Position numbers and translations under genes: made by a program | The notes under the pieces: generated by a model | Seen by the model: the letters and a program-made list of their open reading frames with translations, nothing else | Database searches by the model: none | What the model was told of the DNA's origin: nothing | Shown: positions 54,681-62,942 of the stretch, in pieces | Layout: each line of letters opens with the position of its first letter | How positions within the stretch are numbered: position 1 is the first letter of the stretch | Source of the DNA: JAZOTM01 sp045657625 | Lineage (GTDB): Bacteria; Bacillota; Clostridia; Lachnospirales; Lachnospiraceae | Assembly: GCA_045657625.1 (NCBI GenBank) | Contig: JAZOTM010000009.1 | Coordinates: 68,945 to 132,944 of the forward strand | DNA length: 64,000 nucleotides | Reading direction: 5' to 3'

Positions 54681-55988
54681 TTAAATGAATTTTCCTGTAT
54701 TAATACCATGCCTCTTGCAATATTCAATTATCCAGATTGCTTCTTCTTTACCACAATCAGCATTAAGTCTATGATATGTTCTCATTAATTCGTTCTTAAA
54801 AACCTTTATGGTAATAAATGGCATATTTACGTTACTACATCGTCTCATAAAGAGAAACGTTGTATCTCCTTCTATCATTTCATCTACGTAATCAAGTAGG
54901 TAGTCCCGCATGTATATGGACTCTCGGCAAAAATCGTTAATCGTCTGTGGGTAGCGAATATAATAATCCTTTCCACGTTCCATCCAATCATAATCTCTCT
55001 TGCGATTAGATCTACGAATAGCTTTGTCGTATTCCTCTCTCTGATGGAACAAAAAAGACTCTAACTCTTGGAGTCTATAGTCGTTCTCAGTGTTATTTAA
55101 TCCTCTGATATATTCTTCATAAATTGGATCTATACGACCGTAGATTTTGCATAGTTCCATAATCTTCCGCTCACGTTCAGCTAGGTCCATATATGTATCG
55201 TACACACTCATAGTCCATACTCTTGCAAGATTAGATCTTCTAGATTCGAACAATTTCACTACTTCTTCTGCAGTAAAATTATCCTTTATAAGTGTACTTA
55301 AATATCTGCACATAGCATCATTAAGTTTGTTTTTAAAAAGCATAGGAAACTTCGTATCAAGTTCTTTCAACTTCTTTCTTGTTTCTGCACTTCGAATCAA
55401 AACTGCCCCATTTGGACAGTTCACACTTTGAAGAACCTTCATTGACAAACCATCATATAAATCCGATGGTTTAGTAGCTATAAGATTCAATTCATCGATT
55501 TCATATATATCTGCAGCAAGATCATCTAAACCACACTTATATAACATTTCTTTTGCTGTGCCCTCTTTTAGACAATTATAAATATGATCAAGTACACGTA
55601 ACCCTTTCGTGTAGTATCTTGGAACATGCCACTCCGGATGCACCTCACAACACCACTGATATATATGCTCAATCTGACCACTGTTATAGCTACAGTGGCG
55701 AGATTTAATGCAATTTTCGTGAAAAAACTCCTCTTTTTCAAAGTCCCATGTATATCCCTCATGAAATGTAAATCTTCTAATAAGGACTGGTTTTCTATCC
55801 GTATCATAGTCAATGTAAATAGAGTCAATATACGGAGTGGTCTGAAAAATGTATAGATAATCGCTACTCTGCAAAGCATTCTCATCATATCTCACAGACA
55901 TAGCCATTTCCTTCTCAGAAATAGCTGGGGGATTCCATGTGTTGTCCGAAATATTCATCTCAAGAATGTTTGCAATTTCCCTACGCAT
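54681..55988 (-). CDS. Diverged PcfJ-like protein
   Basis: A 435-residue protein. The C-terminal half resembles PcfJ-domain proteins of conjugative elements and phages: YPQTINDFCRESIYMRDYLL, VDEMIEGDTTFLFMRRC, then MPFITIKVFKNELMR and LNADCGKEEAIWIIEYC. The usual His-Cys-Val of the family (HCVGGY) is replaced here by YLLDYV. PcfJ's function is not known. The ATG at 55988 has GGAG upstream. It may be a relic of an integrated element, with the FtsK-like gene nearby. Confidence 0.6.
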   Translation of the reverse strand: MRREIANILEMNISDNTWNPPAISEKEMAMSVRYDENALQSSDYLYIFQTTPYIDSIYIDYDTDRKPVLIRRFTFHEGYTWDFEKEEFFHENCIKSRHCSYNSGQIEHIYQWCCEVHPEWHVPRYYTKGLRVLDHIYNCLKEGTAKEMLYKCGLDDLAADIYEIDELNLIATKPSDLYDGLSMKVLQSVNCPNGAVLIRSAETRKKLKELDTKFPMLFKNKLNDAMCRYLSTLIKDNFTAEEVVKLFESRRSNLARVWTMSVYDTYMDLAERERKIMELCKIYGRIDPIYEEYIRGLNNTENDYRLQELESFLFHQREEYDKAIRRSNRKRDYDWMERGKDYYIRYPQTINDFCRESIYMRDYLLDYVDEMIEGDTTFLFMRRCSNVNMPFITIKVFKNELMRTYHRLNADCGKEEAIWIIEYCKRHGINTGKFI

Positions 55989-56073
55989 TATCAAATCTCC
56001 ACACTTCGATCATCCTACTCTCCTTCCTTTATTCTATCTGAATATTCTTACTAGATGCTTGTTTTCCATAATA

Positions 56074-56104
56074 CAAAAGCAGGTGTCCGATAAAAACACC
56101 TGCT
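56074..56104 (-). terminator. Terminator after the MmcQ/YjbR remnant
   Basis: Nine-base arms AGCAGGTGT / ACACCTGCT with a nine-base loop and TTTTG on the minus strand lie at the end of the remnant. Confidence 0.7.
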
Positions 56105-56460
56105 TAAAACAATGACTTATTGCTAAAACCGCTCAATAAAAGAGAAAAACAATAATTTGTATAATCTATTCCGACAATCAAATTTTCATCCAGCATGCCG
56201 CTAATTTCTTCAAAAGGTACTGTTCCATCCAGTAAGATAGAAATCCAATTTCCTCTACTGATATGATAGCCCTTCATATGACCCTCTTTCTGAATCAGCA
56301 TATCCACAAGAATAGGATCCGAAAGTTTTACATTTAGAATATCTACTCGTTCCTCTCCGGGAAGCCCAAGTTTTTCCTAGGCACGTCCATGACGAGACCA
56401 AACCATTTCTTATTATCCGCATGTCTAAAAATGGCATAGTTCGGAAATTTTCTCCCTCGT
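56104..56460 (-). pseudogene. MmcQ/YjbR-family gene, truncated and frameshifted
   Basis: One frame reads FPNYAIFRHADNKKWFGLVM and MDVPRKN, then a stop. The next frame carries on with LGLPGEERVDILNVKLSD and MLIQKEGHMKGYHISRGNW, then the expected end ILLDGTVPFEEISGMLDE. The switch falls in an A-run at about 56371-56375, where one A is missing. The usual N-terminus (about 30 residues) is absent and the tail after GMLDE is not family-like. MmcQ/YjbR proteins are small DNA-binding-type proteins of unclear role. It is decayed rather than active. Confidence 0.8.
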
Positions 56461-56469
56461 TTTCTCAAG

Positions 56470-57015
56470 TTACTCTTCGCCAACAAGATGCACCATCTGA
56501 TATGTGTGACCCGTGGCCGGCAAAAACTTATCTATCACATCAGATGTCTTCATTTTCAAACTAGAAGTGCACACACACGGATGACAACCCAATTCTTCTC
56601 CATGCAACACATCTTCATCAATCAGCAGTTGCACTTGATGCTCCTTGTCATTCATAAGCCCCATAATGCTCACTGCTCCGGGTTCAATATCTAGGTACTT
56701 CAACATATCCTCCGGTTCCGCAAAAGACAGTCTCGCCGAATTGATCTGTGCAGAAAGCTCCTTCGTTTTAAATTTCTTGTCTCCCGGCATCATTAATAAA
56801 TAAAAATTTGTCTTTTGTCTATTACAAAGAAATAGATTCTTACAAATCAAAACGCCCAGTATTGCGTCTATTGCATTGCAAGCCTCCATCGTGTTTGCCG
56901 GTTCATGATCTGTGCGTACATAAGAAATCCCCAGCTTATCTAAAAAATCATAAGTTCTTACTTCCCTCGGCAAACGTCCTGTCACGTCCTCCGGTCTTCC
57001 GTTATAAAGCTCCAT
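56470..57015 (-). CDS. YbaK/ProX-type aminoacyl-tRNA deacylase
   Basis: A 181-residue protein of the YbaK/ProX editing family. TYDFLDKLGISYVRTDHEPA opens the fold, LICKNLFLCNRQKTNFYLLM contains the conserved Lys (in the KNLFL motif), and LSFAEPEDMLKYLDIEPGAV is the ProXp/PrdX-like middle. These proteins hydrolyse mischarged tRNA-Pro in trans. The ATG at 57015 has GAGGAG eight bases upstream. The MmcQ/YjbR remnant follows directly. Confidence 0.85.
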   Translation of the reverse strand: MELYNGRPEDVTGRLPREVRTYDFLDKLGISYVRTDHEPANTMEACNAIDAILGVLICKNLFLCNRQKTNFYLLMMPGDKKFKTKELSAQINSARLSFAEPEDMLKYLDIEPGAVSIMGLMNDKEHQVQLLIDEDVLHGEELGCHPCVCTSSLKMKTSDVIDKFLPATGHTYQMVHLVGEE

Positions 57016-57144
57016 ATCTATGCTCCTCAACTCTTTTCCGTCTATTATATCGCATAGTTCCTTCCTGTGCCAAACAGCAAATAAAACCTACTTTTATCTA
57101 TCTAGCACCTACAATCACGGATTCATCCTTGAGGAAATTATATT

Positions 57145-57888
57145 TTATCGAAACTGCAATCCCCCATCCAGTTGAAAAATATGACCTGTGGTAAAAGCAG
57201 ATTCTTCGCTCGCAATATATTCCACCAATGCGCCAAATTCTGTCGCTGTTCCCAATGTACCCAACGGAATTTTATCGATATAGTTGGTCACATCCAAATG
57301 CTTATCAGCAATCGGAGTATGATCATTAATCAAGCCACCCTTTACAATGCAATTCACCGTAATCCCACTATGAAACAATTGTCTAGCCAAACAATAAGTC
57401 ATAGAGAGAATTCCGCCACGGCTAATACTATCCAGCATACTTTCTTCTTCCAAACCATTTACCGCACCAATCGAAGATGTCAAAATAATTCTTCCTGCAC
57501 GACTGATTTTCAAATAAGGAACAGCTGCCTGCATCATCATAAACGTATTGGTAACCTGATGTTCCAACTTTTTATTTAGTTGCTCCGCCTTTACTGCACC
57601 AAGCGGAATCGGCGCGTCCATTGCACCGGTATTGCAAATCACAACATCAATACTGTCAAAAGATTTTAGCACTTCTTCAAAAACATGATCATCTCCCTGC
57701 TCATTACTGACAGCAATCACCCTTCCTTCTAAACCTTCCAACTCCTTGCAGATTTCTGCTGCCCGCTCAAAATCATGGGTCACCATAGCCACATTCATTC
57801 CTGCTTCTGCCAAAGCCTTCACAGCTCCAACACCAATATTGCCGGTTGCTCCGGCGATGACACAATTTCTTCCCTGCAAACTAAACAT
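57145..57888 (-). CDS. SDR-family protein lacking the catalytic YxxxK
   Basis: A 247-residue Rossmann protein. The cofactor loop is GATGNIGVGAVKAL near residue 13 and the NNAG-type motif is CNTGA near 88. The conserved Ser lies in ILTSSIGAVNG near 140. Where SDRs have YxxxK, the sequence reads LDSISRGGIL, so Tyr is Asp and Lys is Arg. The tail QLDGGLQFR is typical. It may bind NAD(P) without the normal reduction chemistry, or act by another mechanism. No close partner gene is evident. Confidence 0.85.
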   Translation of the reverse strand: MFSLQGRNCVIAGATGNIGVGAVKALAEAGMNVAMVTHDFERAAEICKELEGLEGRVIAVSNEQGDDHVFEEVLKSFDSIDVVICNTGAMDAPIPLGAVKAEQLNKKLEHQVTNTFMMMQAAVPYLKISRAGRIILTSSIGAVNGLEEESMLDSISRGGILSMTYCLARQLFHSGITVNCIVKGGLINDHTPIADKHLDVTNYIDKIPLGTLGTATEFGALVEYIASEESAFTTGHIFQLDGGLQFR

Positions 57889-58049
57889 TTTAGTTCCCCT
57901 TTTCTTTTGTCAATTACAATGCATTTACTTTCCATTATATTCCAGAAATTCCAAAAGGAAATGTGAGAATCCGGTTACATTGCCAATGATAACTAAAATG
58001 GCAAAAGGAAGAACATATGCCAACAATATCCTTTTCCCGGATTTCCTAC

Positions 58050-58394
58050 TTAATAAATACTCTGTGTATACATGTTCCCTTTCATCCCAACAAATTTACA
58101 ACTGTCTCCACTTGATGGTGTTGTATAAGCAACAATCACATTTCCTGTTTTTCCGGAAGGTAATGTGTATCTGTACTTCACTGACGAATCACCATCGCTC
58201 AAGAAATGATAGTCCACATTACAGGAAACGCGTGCTGCTTTCCCTACTCGGCCATTCGCAATTGCATCTTCCCGTATCTTCCTATCAATAAAAATAAAAT
58301 TGGTTTTAAACAAAAATTTAAACCACGCGACATAAACGAGCACGATGGGCACCACCACAATAAGCCACCGTACACCATGTTCAAACTCGCTCAT
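58050..58394 (-). CDS. Small membrane protein of unknown function
   Basis: A 114-residue protein with one N-terminal membrane helix (WLIVVVPIVLVYVAWFKFL) and a beta-rich exterior domain of about 75 residues (SVKYRYTLPSGKTGNVIVAY). It resembles a DUF3592-like fold only loosely. GAGAGAGGAAT precedes the ATG. Function is unknown. Confidence 0.6.
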   Translation of the reverse strand: MSEFEHGVRWLIVVVPIVLVYVAWFKFLFKTNFIFIDRKIREDAIANGRVGKAARVSCNVDYHFLSDGDSSVKYRYTLPSGKTGNVIVAYTTPSSGDSCKFVGMKGNMYTQSIY

Positions 58395-58413
58395 ATTCCT
58401 CTCTCTCTTAAAA

Positions 58414-58704
58414 TTATTCCTTCAATTCCAAGTACTTAATCACCTTCGCAGGCACACCTCCTACCACTGCATAGTCCGGCACATCCTTTGTCACAACTGC
58501 TCCGGTTCCTACAATAGCATTCTCCCCGATGGTAACACCCGGTAAGATATTTGCCCTTGCACCAATCCATGCATTTTTTTTGATATGAATTTTCTTTGTC
58601 ATGATAACACGAATATTCTCAGGCTCATGGTTGACCGTAAAAAGCCCAAGTTTCCTATGTCTAATAAGTTGATGCTCTGGAACTTGTAAGTTTCCAAGTA
58701 CCAT
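58414..58704 (-). pseudogene. Acetyltransferase C-terminal fragment (left-handed beta-helix)
   Basis: The frame encodes the last 75 or so residues of a Maa/LacA-type acetyltransferase: KKIHIKKNAWIGARANILPG, then VTIGENAIVGTGAVVTKD and DYAVVGGVPAKVIKYL. The N-terminal half, with the active-site region, is missing; the fused start (MVLGNLQVPEHQ) comes from the overlapping tail of the SnoaL-like gene in another frame. Its end is almost identical to the intact gene at 59038, so it is probably a duplicated remnant. Confidence 0.8.
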
Positions 58705-59035
58705 CTTCTTTTCTCAACGTGAAATCACCTTGCAACCGCCAACTATGTTTTCCGCCACCATAGACTGCTGCAAGCACTCTACTCTTTCCAACCATTGTGG
58801 CCTCACAGCCTTCAGCTATAATATGAACAATGATTTCGTCATGCTCTGCAGAATAATAATTAAATGTCCCATCCAAAAGCCCTTTTAGAAACACCTCTGC
58901 TGTCTGCTTTACTCCTGTCATATGCAACAGATAATAGTCCTCCGACATAATAGATTTAAGTCCTGTCGCATCCTTTGCAATCATGTACTTCCAATAATCA
59001 GTATATATCTTCTTAATCAATTCTTCATCATTCAT
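58661..59035 (-). CDS. NTF2/SnoaL-like protein
   Basis: A 124-residue protein of the NTF2/SnoaL-like cone fold: IKKIYTDYWKYMIAKDATGL opens, GGGKHSWRLQGDFTLRKEDG closes. Members act as ketosteroid-isomerase-like enzymes or ligand-binding proteins; the function here is unknown. AAGGAAT precedes the ATG, which overlaps the stop of the acetyltransferase gene, so the two are coupled. Its own end overlaps the start of the acetyltransferase fragment. Confidence 0.75.
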   Translation of the reverse strand: MNDEELIKKIYTDYWKYMIAKDATGLKSIMSEDYYLLHMTGVKQTAEVFLKGLLDGTFNYYSAEHDEIIVHIIAEGCEATMVGKSRVLAAVYGGGKHSWRLQGDFTLRKEDGTWKLTSSRASTY

Positions 59036-59037
59036 AG

Positions 59038-59622
59038 TTATTCCTTCTGATCCTTTGGATCCAGATACTTAATCACCTTCGCCGGCACGCCACCTACAAC
59101 CGCATAGTCCGGCACATCTTTGGTAACTACTGCACCTGCACCAACAACGGCGTACTTTCCTACTGTTACACCAGGACAAATGGTGACATTCATTCCCAAC
59201 CACGCATTTTCTTTAATCGTAACTTTGCCATAAGTATAGGTGGTATGACGTTCATTCATGTCATGATTAATCGTAGCAATACGAAGTCCCGGTGCAGCCA
59301 TAGCGCCATCCTCAAACTCAATTCCACCGGATGCAGAAAGAATTGCTGAATGATTGATAAACACCCCTTTTCCTAGCTTTACACGATTGCCAAAATCACA
59401 AATAAATGGGGTTAGGATACGAACATCATCCAATTTTCTATCAAATAGTTCTTCTAAATATCCCACATAAGAAGGATCATCCGGCATACAAGCATTTGCC
59501 TTTGCACAAAGCACTCTGGCACGCATCATTTCATCTACTGCTTCTTTAAAATACGGTTCACGGACATCCGTTGGTCCACCCTGATCCATCAATTCATATA
59601 CATATCCTGCTTCGTAATCCAT
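59038..59622 (-). CDS. Maltose/galactoside O-acetyltransferase-type enzyme
   Basis: A 194-residue hexapeptide-repeat acetyltransferase (Maa/LacA type). PPFICDFGNRVKLGKGVFIN-like residues give ICDFGNRVKLGKGVFI near 80, and the catalytic His region is ATINHDMNERHTTY near 115. KENAWLGMNVTICPGVTVG and AVVGAGAVVTKDVPDYAVVG follow. It moves acetyl from acetyl-CoA to a sugar. GGAGG sits about ten bases before the ATG. The SnoaL-like gene follows with overlap. Confidence 0.88.
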   Translation of the reverse strand: MDYEAGYVYELMDQGGPTDVREPYFKEAVDEMMRARVLCAKANACMPDDPSYVGYLEELFDRKLDDVRILTPFICDFGNRVKLGKGVFINHSAILSASGGIEFEDGAMAAPGLRIATINHDMNERHTTYTYGKVTIKENAWLGMNVTICPGVTVGKYAVVGAGAVVTKDVPDYAVVGGVPAKVIKYLDPKDQKE

Positions 59623-59775
59623 CTCTGAAATACCTCCGTAATCTTTCTTAAAAAAACATATTTTTTGTTTGTATCTTGATTACATATTCTCACAGGATAT
59701 ATATAAAATCCAATTGAAAGGTTAAATATCTAATTTAAAAATTAAATAGCAGCGAGCACCGATAAATTAACACGA

Positions 59776-60561
59776 TTATTTCAAAAAAATCCCATACATT
59801 TCCTCATCCAAGTACTCTTTCAAAATTCCATCCGCATCCACTTCACCGAATCCACCATAAAATTCTTCTGCCACTCCACCGGCGATGGCACCAAACGTAT
59901 CACTGTCGCATTCCAAACTGAAAATATTTCGTATAAAAGATTCATAGTCATGGCTTTCGTAAAAGCATCTCATTGCTGCAGGGACAGAACCTTGGCAACT
60001 CTCGCTCCACACATAACGCGGTCGGATTTCATCCAAACTGTAGGCGATACTGTACTCGTATGTTTCCTTGGGATATTGTTCCAAAACGTAATCGTAGATT
60101 TCTTGTTTACTCTTGCCGTGTTTTGCCATCCAAATACAGGTGGCCGTTACCACAGCGCCTTTGATTCCTTCCGGATGATCGTGTGATACTGCAGCTACCG
60201 CACTTGCCATCTTTTGCATTTCCTCATAGTCCTCGTAATACTCACCGACAAAAGCAGTTCGCATGGCAGAGCCATTTCCCCAGCTGTGATAAGGGCAGTG
60301 ATTTTCTCCATTGATCCAACGAAAAAATCTTTCTCCATATCCGGAAAAAGGATATTTTCTTCCCTCTGCAACCATAGTTTCAACCAAGTCTGTTTTTTCT
60401 AAAATGGCCTTTTTCACCGCCAAGGTCATCACCGTATCATCGGTAAAACCGATTTTCCTTTTTCCCACAAGGGGAACCTGTTTCCAATCCAAATTTTTTG
60501 GTCTGTCAAATTCATATTGAGAACCTAAAATATCACCTAAAATTGCACCTTTCACTGCCAT
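59776..60561 (-). CDS. ADP-ribosylglycohydrolase (DraG/ARH family)
   Basis: A 261-residue all-alpha hydrolase removing ADP-ribose from targets. AVKGAILGDILGSQYEF opens, KIGFTDDTVMTLAV gives the first metal cluster, SWGNGSAMRTAFVG the substrate loop, and FSLECDSDTFGAIAGGVAEE the second metal cluster. All key Asp and Thr residues are present. The ATG at 60561 follows AGGAGG by eight bases, and 13 residues of a longer frame are not supported. It is downstream of the macrodomain gene, but a terminator separates them. Confidence 0.92.
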   Translation of the reverse strand: MAVKGAILGDILGSQYEFDRPKNLDWKQVPLVGKRKIGFTDDTVMTLAVKKAILEKTDLVETMVAEGRKYPFSGYGERFFRWINGENHCPYHSWGNGSAMRTAFVGEYYEDYEEMQKMASAVAAVSHDHPEGIKGAVVTATCIWMAKHGKSKQEIYDYVLEQYPKETYEYSIAYSLDEIRPRYVWSESCQGSVPAAMRCFYESHDYESFIRNIFSLECDSDTFGAIAGGVAEEFYGGFGEVDADGILKEYLDEEMYGIFLK

Positions 60562-60608
60562 ATCCATTTCCTCCTGGTAGCTTTGATTTATTTGCATCAT
60601 ACCTTATA

Positions 60609-60642
60609 GGAAAAAGAAAAGGGTCCCCTCTGAGGCGACCCT
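60609..60642 (-). terminator. Terminator between the macrodomain and glycohydrolase genes
   Basis: Arms AGGGTC and GACCCT with inner CCT/AGG pairs lie just past the macrodomain stop; TTTTCTTTTT follows on the minus strand. Confidence 0.8.
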
Positions 60643-60643
60643 A

Positions 60644-61642
60644 TCATTTTTCATTTGAAATGGAATCCAATCCATAATCAAACAACACCGTATTTATTTT
60701 TATAACACTATATTGTTTATGCGTAATGAAATACTTCACAATGGTATCCGTCTGCGAAATCGGTGAAAAAGCATATCCTGCAAGTTTCAAAAAATCCATT
60801 GCTTCATCCATATTCAGTCGCAACCCGATTACCAAAGACAACATCTTCTCCTTTGACGGTTTTACCTGCCCCTTTAGCAATTTGGAAAAGTATTGTTTTG
60901 AAATATTGGCCGTCGCATAAACTTCCGAATTCTTATACCCTTTTTTGTTAATCAACTTTTGTAAATGTTTTTCAAAAGAATCCGTATAGATGCCCTTCAG
61001 CTCATCCTCTAAAGATTCGCTCTTTTTTTCTTCTTCCTTTGCATCTTCCATAACATCCAAACGGAGAGGTGCAGAGAAACCCTTGCAATGATATTCCGTC
61101 TCTATCGCTTCTGCCACATAGTCATCGTCAATGTAGCTCCGTACTTCTTCTCCCAATTCTCCGGAAATACGAACTGAATTTTTCCCAAAAACCACCAGAT
61201 AAATCTCAATTTCGTAGTTCTCCAAAAACCGGGTAAAAGAATCCACTGCGATTTCCATTCCCACCTTCTGCGGAAACCCATAAGTTCCTGTAGCCAACAA
61301 CGGAAAAGCAATGGACCGGCAATGATGCTCCGCAGCCAACTGCAAAGACTTGTCATAGCACTGTCTTAAAAGTTCTGTTTCCCCCTGATTGCCACCTTCC
61401 CACCAAGGTCCACTGGCATGAATGATAAATTTTGCATCCAAATCAAAAGCAGGCGTTATCGCCACTTCTCCTGGTTCCAGGCGACCAATCTTCTGACGTT
61501 CTGCCAGCAGTTTTTCTTTTCCTGCTGCCATATAAATCGCCGAATCCACACCGCTACCTATGGCCACTTCCGGGTTCGCCGTGTTGACAATTGCATCTGC
61601 TTTTACTTTTGTAATATCGTTCCGAATAATTTGAAAAGCCAC
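60644..61642 (-). CDS. Macrodomain protein with C-terminal HTH
   Basis: A 332-residue fusion. Residues 1-165 are a macrodomain: DAIVNTANPEVAIGSGVD and ALL/LLATGTYGFPQKVGMEIA show the ADP-ribose loops; conserved N and G residues are in place. Residues 235-310 look like an XRE-type HTH (KKGYKNSEVYATANISKQYF, SKLLKGQVKPSKEKMLSL). A Glu/Lys linker joins them. It may bind or remove ADP-ribose and regulate or bind DNA. The start is GTG at 61642, with AAAGGAG seven bases upstream. The ADP-ribosylglycohydrolase gene follows after a terminator. Confidence 0.88.
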   Translation of the reverse strand: MAFQIIRNDITKVKADAIVNTANPEVAIGSGVDSAIYMAAGKEKLLAERQKIGRLEPGEVAITPAFDLDAKFIIHASGPWWEGGNQGETELLRQCYDKSLQLAAEHHCRSIAFPLLATGTYGFPQKVGMEIAVDSFTRFLENYEIEIYLVVFGKNSVRISGELGEEVRSYIDDDYVAEAIETEYHCKGFSAPLRLDVMEDAKEEEKKSESLEDELKGIYTDSFEKHLQKLINKKGYKNSEVYATANISKQYFSKLLKGQVKPSKEKMLSLVIGLRLNMDEAMDFLKLAGYAFSPISQTDTIVKYFITHKQYSVIKINTVLFDYGLDSISNEK

Positions 61643-61690
61643 AAACGCGCTCCTTTAGAAAAAATAATTCCAATCATAATATAAATTTGT

Positions 61691-62038
61691 AAAATCCTCG
61701 ATCAAGCGGTAATTGATTCTATCGAAGTCAGTGGAAACGGAACTTCTGTAGGTGGAATCAAAGCACATGTAAACGAAGCATACTTTGCACCTTTTGCAGC
61801 AAAAGTTGCAAAAGAAGTATCCTGTCCGGTTATTGTAGTAGGCGGTTTCCGAAGTCTCGCCGCTATGGAAAACACCGTAAACAATTCCGATATTCAGTTA
61901 ATTTCCCTTTCCAGGCCCTTACTAAGAGAACCGGATTTTCCAAATAAAATGAAGGTCGATGCCAATGTCTGTTCCAAATGTGTTTCTTGTAATCATTGCT
62001 ACTCGACCCCTTCTCATAAATGTATTTTCAGAATGTAA
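61691..62038 (+). pseudogene. Old yellow enzyme / NADH:flavin oxidoreductase C-terminal remnant
   Basis: On the plus strand an open frame of about 115 codons reads ILDQAVIDSIEVSGNG, then CPVIVVGGFRSLAAMEN and the closing SLSRPLLREPDFPNK, VCSKCVSCNHCYSTPSHKC. This is the last third of an NADH:flavin oxidoreductase (old yellow enzyme) including the Cys-rich end. Stops and missing N-terminal two-thirds show it is broken. The adjoining sequence is the divergent start of the macrodomain gene, so the loss probably came from a deletion. Confidence 0.8.
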
Positions 62039-62157
62039 GGAGAAAAAAATGATGTTTCAACGAAATGTTCCTACGAAAAGAGGCTCTGTACTTAACGGTG
62101 TCCTCTTCTTCCTTTTCTCTCCGGCTGACGTTTACCTTTCGAATTTGTTTAACAATC

Positions 62158-62700
62158 CTATGCCTGGGAATCAATGATATATGCATCCACAATCTGTCCA
62201 ACATACGCAGTATGGGCATCTCGGTTTGCCATTGGATTAGAACCATCCACATCCTGCGGATACATTTTGGTTCTAATATCTTCCGGCAAACGAGACAAAT
62301 CCTGAGTTTGCGCATATAACACTTTGCATTCCAAGGTGAGCGGTGCTTCCTTAACACCTGGTACGTGGTTGGTCTGCGGGGCTTCAAGAGTCAGGCCTGC
62401 TTCTTTTGCTTTGTCCAAGTTGTTGCCGGACTTGTTTCCACAAATTTTCATAATCTCTGGCGTCAAACGATCCGTAGGTATGCTGATGGTAAATTCTCCG
62501 GTTTCATCCAAAACAGCCTTGGTATAACGATGTTCGCGCACGTAAACTGTAAAGGTTGGCACACCCCAGCAGGTGCCGAGACTTCCCCAACCAATTACCA
62601 TTGCATTAAATTTTTCTCCCTGGGTATTCAAAAGAATTCCCTTCGGGAGCGATTCTGTTATTTTTTTTGCATATTCTGTAACATGAATTTTTTCTTTCAT
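62158..62700 (-). CDS. Flavin reductase-like protein
   Basis: A 180-residue flavin reductase-like split-barrel protein. NAMVIGWGSLGTCWGVPTF near 35-55 and FTISIPTDRLTPEIMKICG near 90 resemble FMN-binding DIM6/NTAB-type proteins. It likely binds FMN or reduces flavins. GAAAGGATTTTGAA precedes the ATG. Upstream there are operator-like repeats, discussed separately, but no regulator gene. Confidence 0.83.
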   Translation of the reverse strand: MKEKIHVTEYAKKITESLPKGILLNTQGEKFNAMVIGWGSLGTCWGVPTFTVYVREHRYTKAVLDETGEFTISIPTDRLTPEIMKICGNKSGNNLDKAKEAGLTLEAPQTNHVPGVKEAPLTLECKVLYAQTQDLSRLPEDIRTKMYPQDVDGSNPMANRDAHTAYVGQIVDAYIIDSQA

Positions 62701-62730
62701 TTCAAAATCCTTTCATTCTTTATTTGCATG

Positions 62731-62750
62731 TAGCACGACTTTTTGTGCTA
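62731..62750. repeat. Inverted repeat upstream of the flavin reductase
   Basis: TAGCAC (62731-62736) and GTGCTA (62745-62750) form a small dyad in the leader. It might be a transcript hairpin or a regulator site. Confidence 0.4.
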
Positions 62751-62798
62751 TACAAATGAAAGTATCATTGATACGAAAAAAAGGAAAGAAGGCACTTT

Positions 62799-62817
62799 AA
62801 AGTAAGATAGTTACTTT
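62799..62817. promoter_or_regulatory. HxlR/YodB-like operator
   Basis: A perfect 7-5-7 inverted repeat AAAGTAA-GATAG-TTACTTT lies about 100 bases upstream of the flavin reductase ATG. HxlR-type redox regulators often bind repeats like this before reductase genes; the regulator itself is not found. GTATCATTGATAC (62762-62774) forms a second dyad. Confidence 0.5.
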
Positions 62818-62942
62818 TTGGGAAGTATCCTTCTCCCTGATCCTTCTTACATTACGATTCATAAGATGTCTTCCACCTACTCCTTTTATTTTTCATACAT
62901 ATGTTTTTGTCCCCGGACAAACAATTTCACGCGCATATATTT

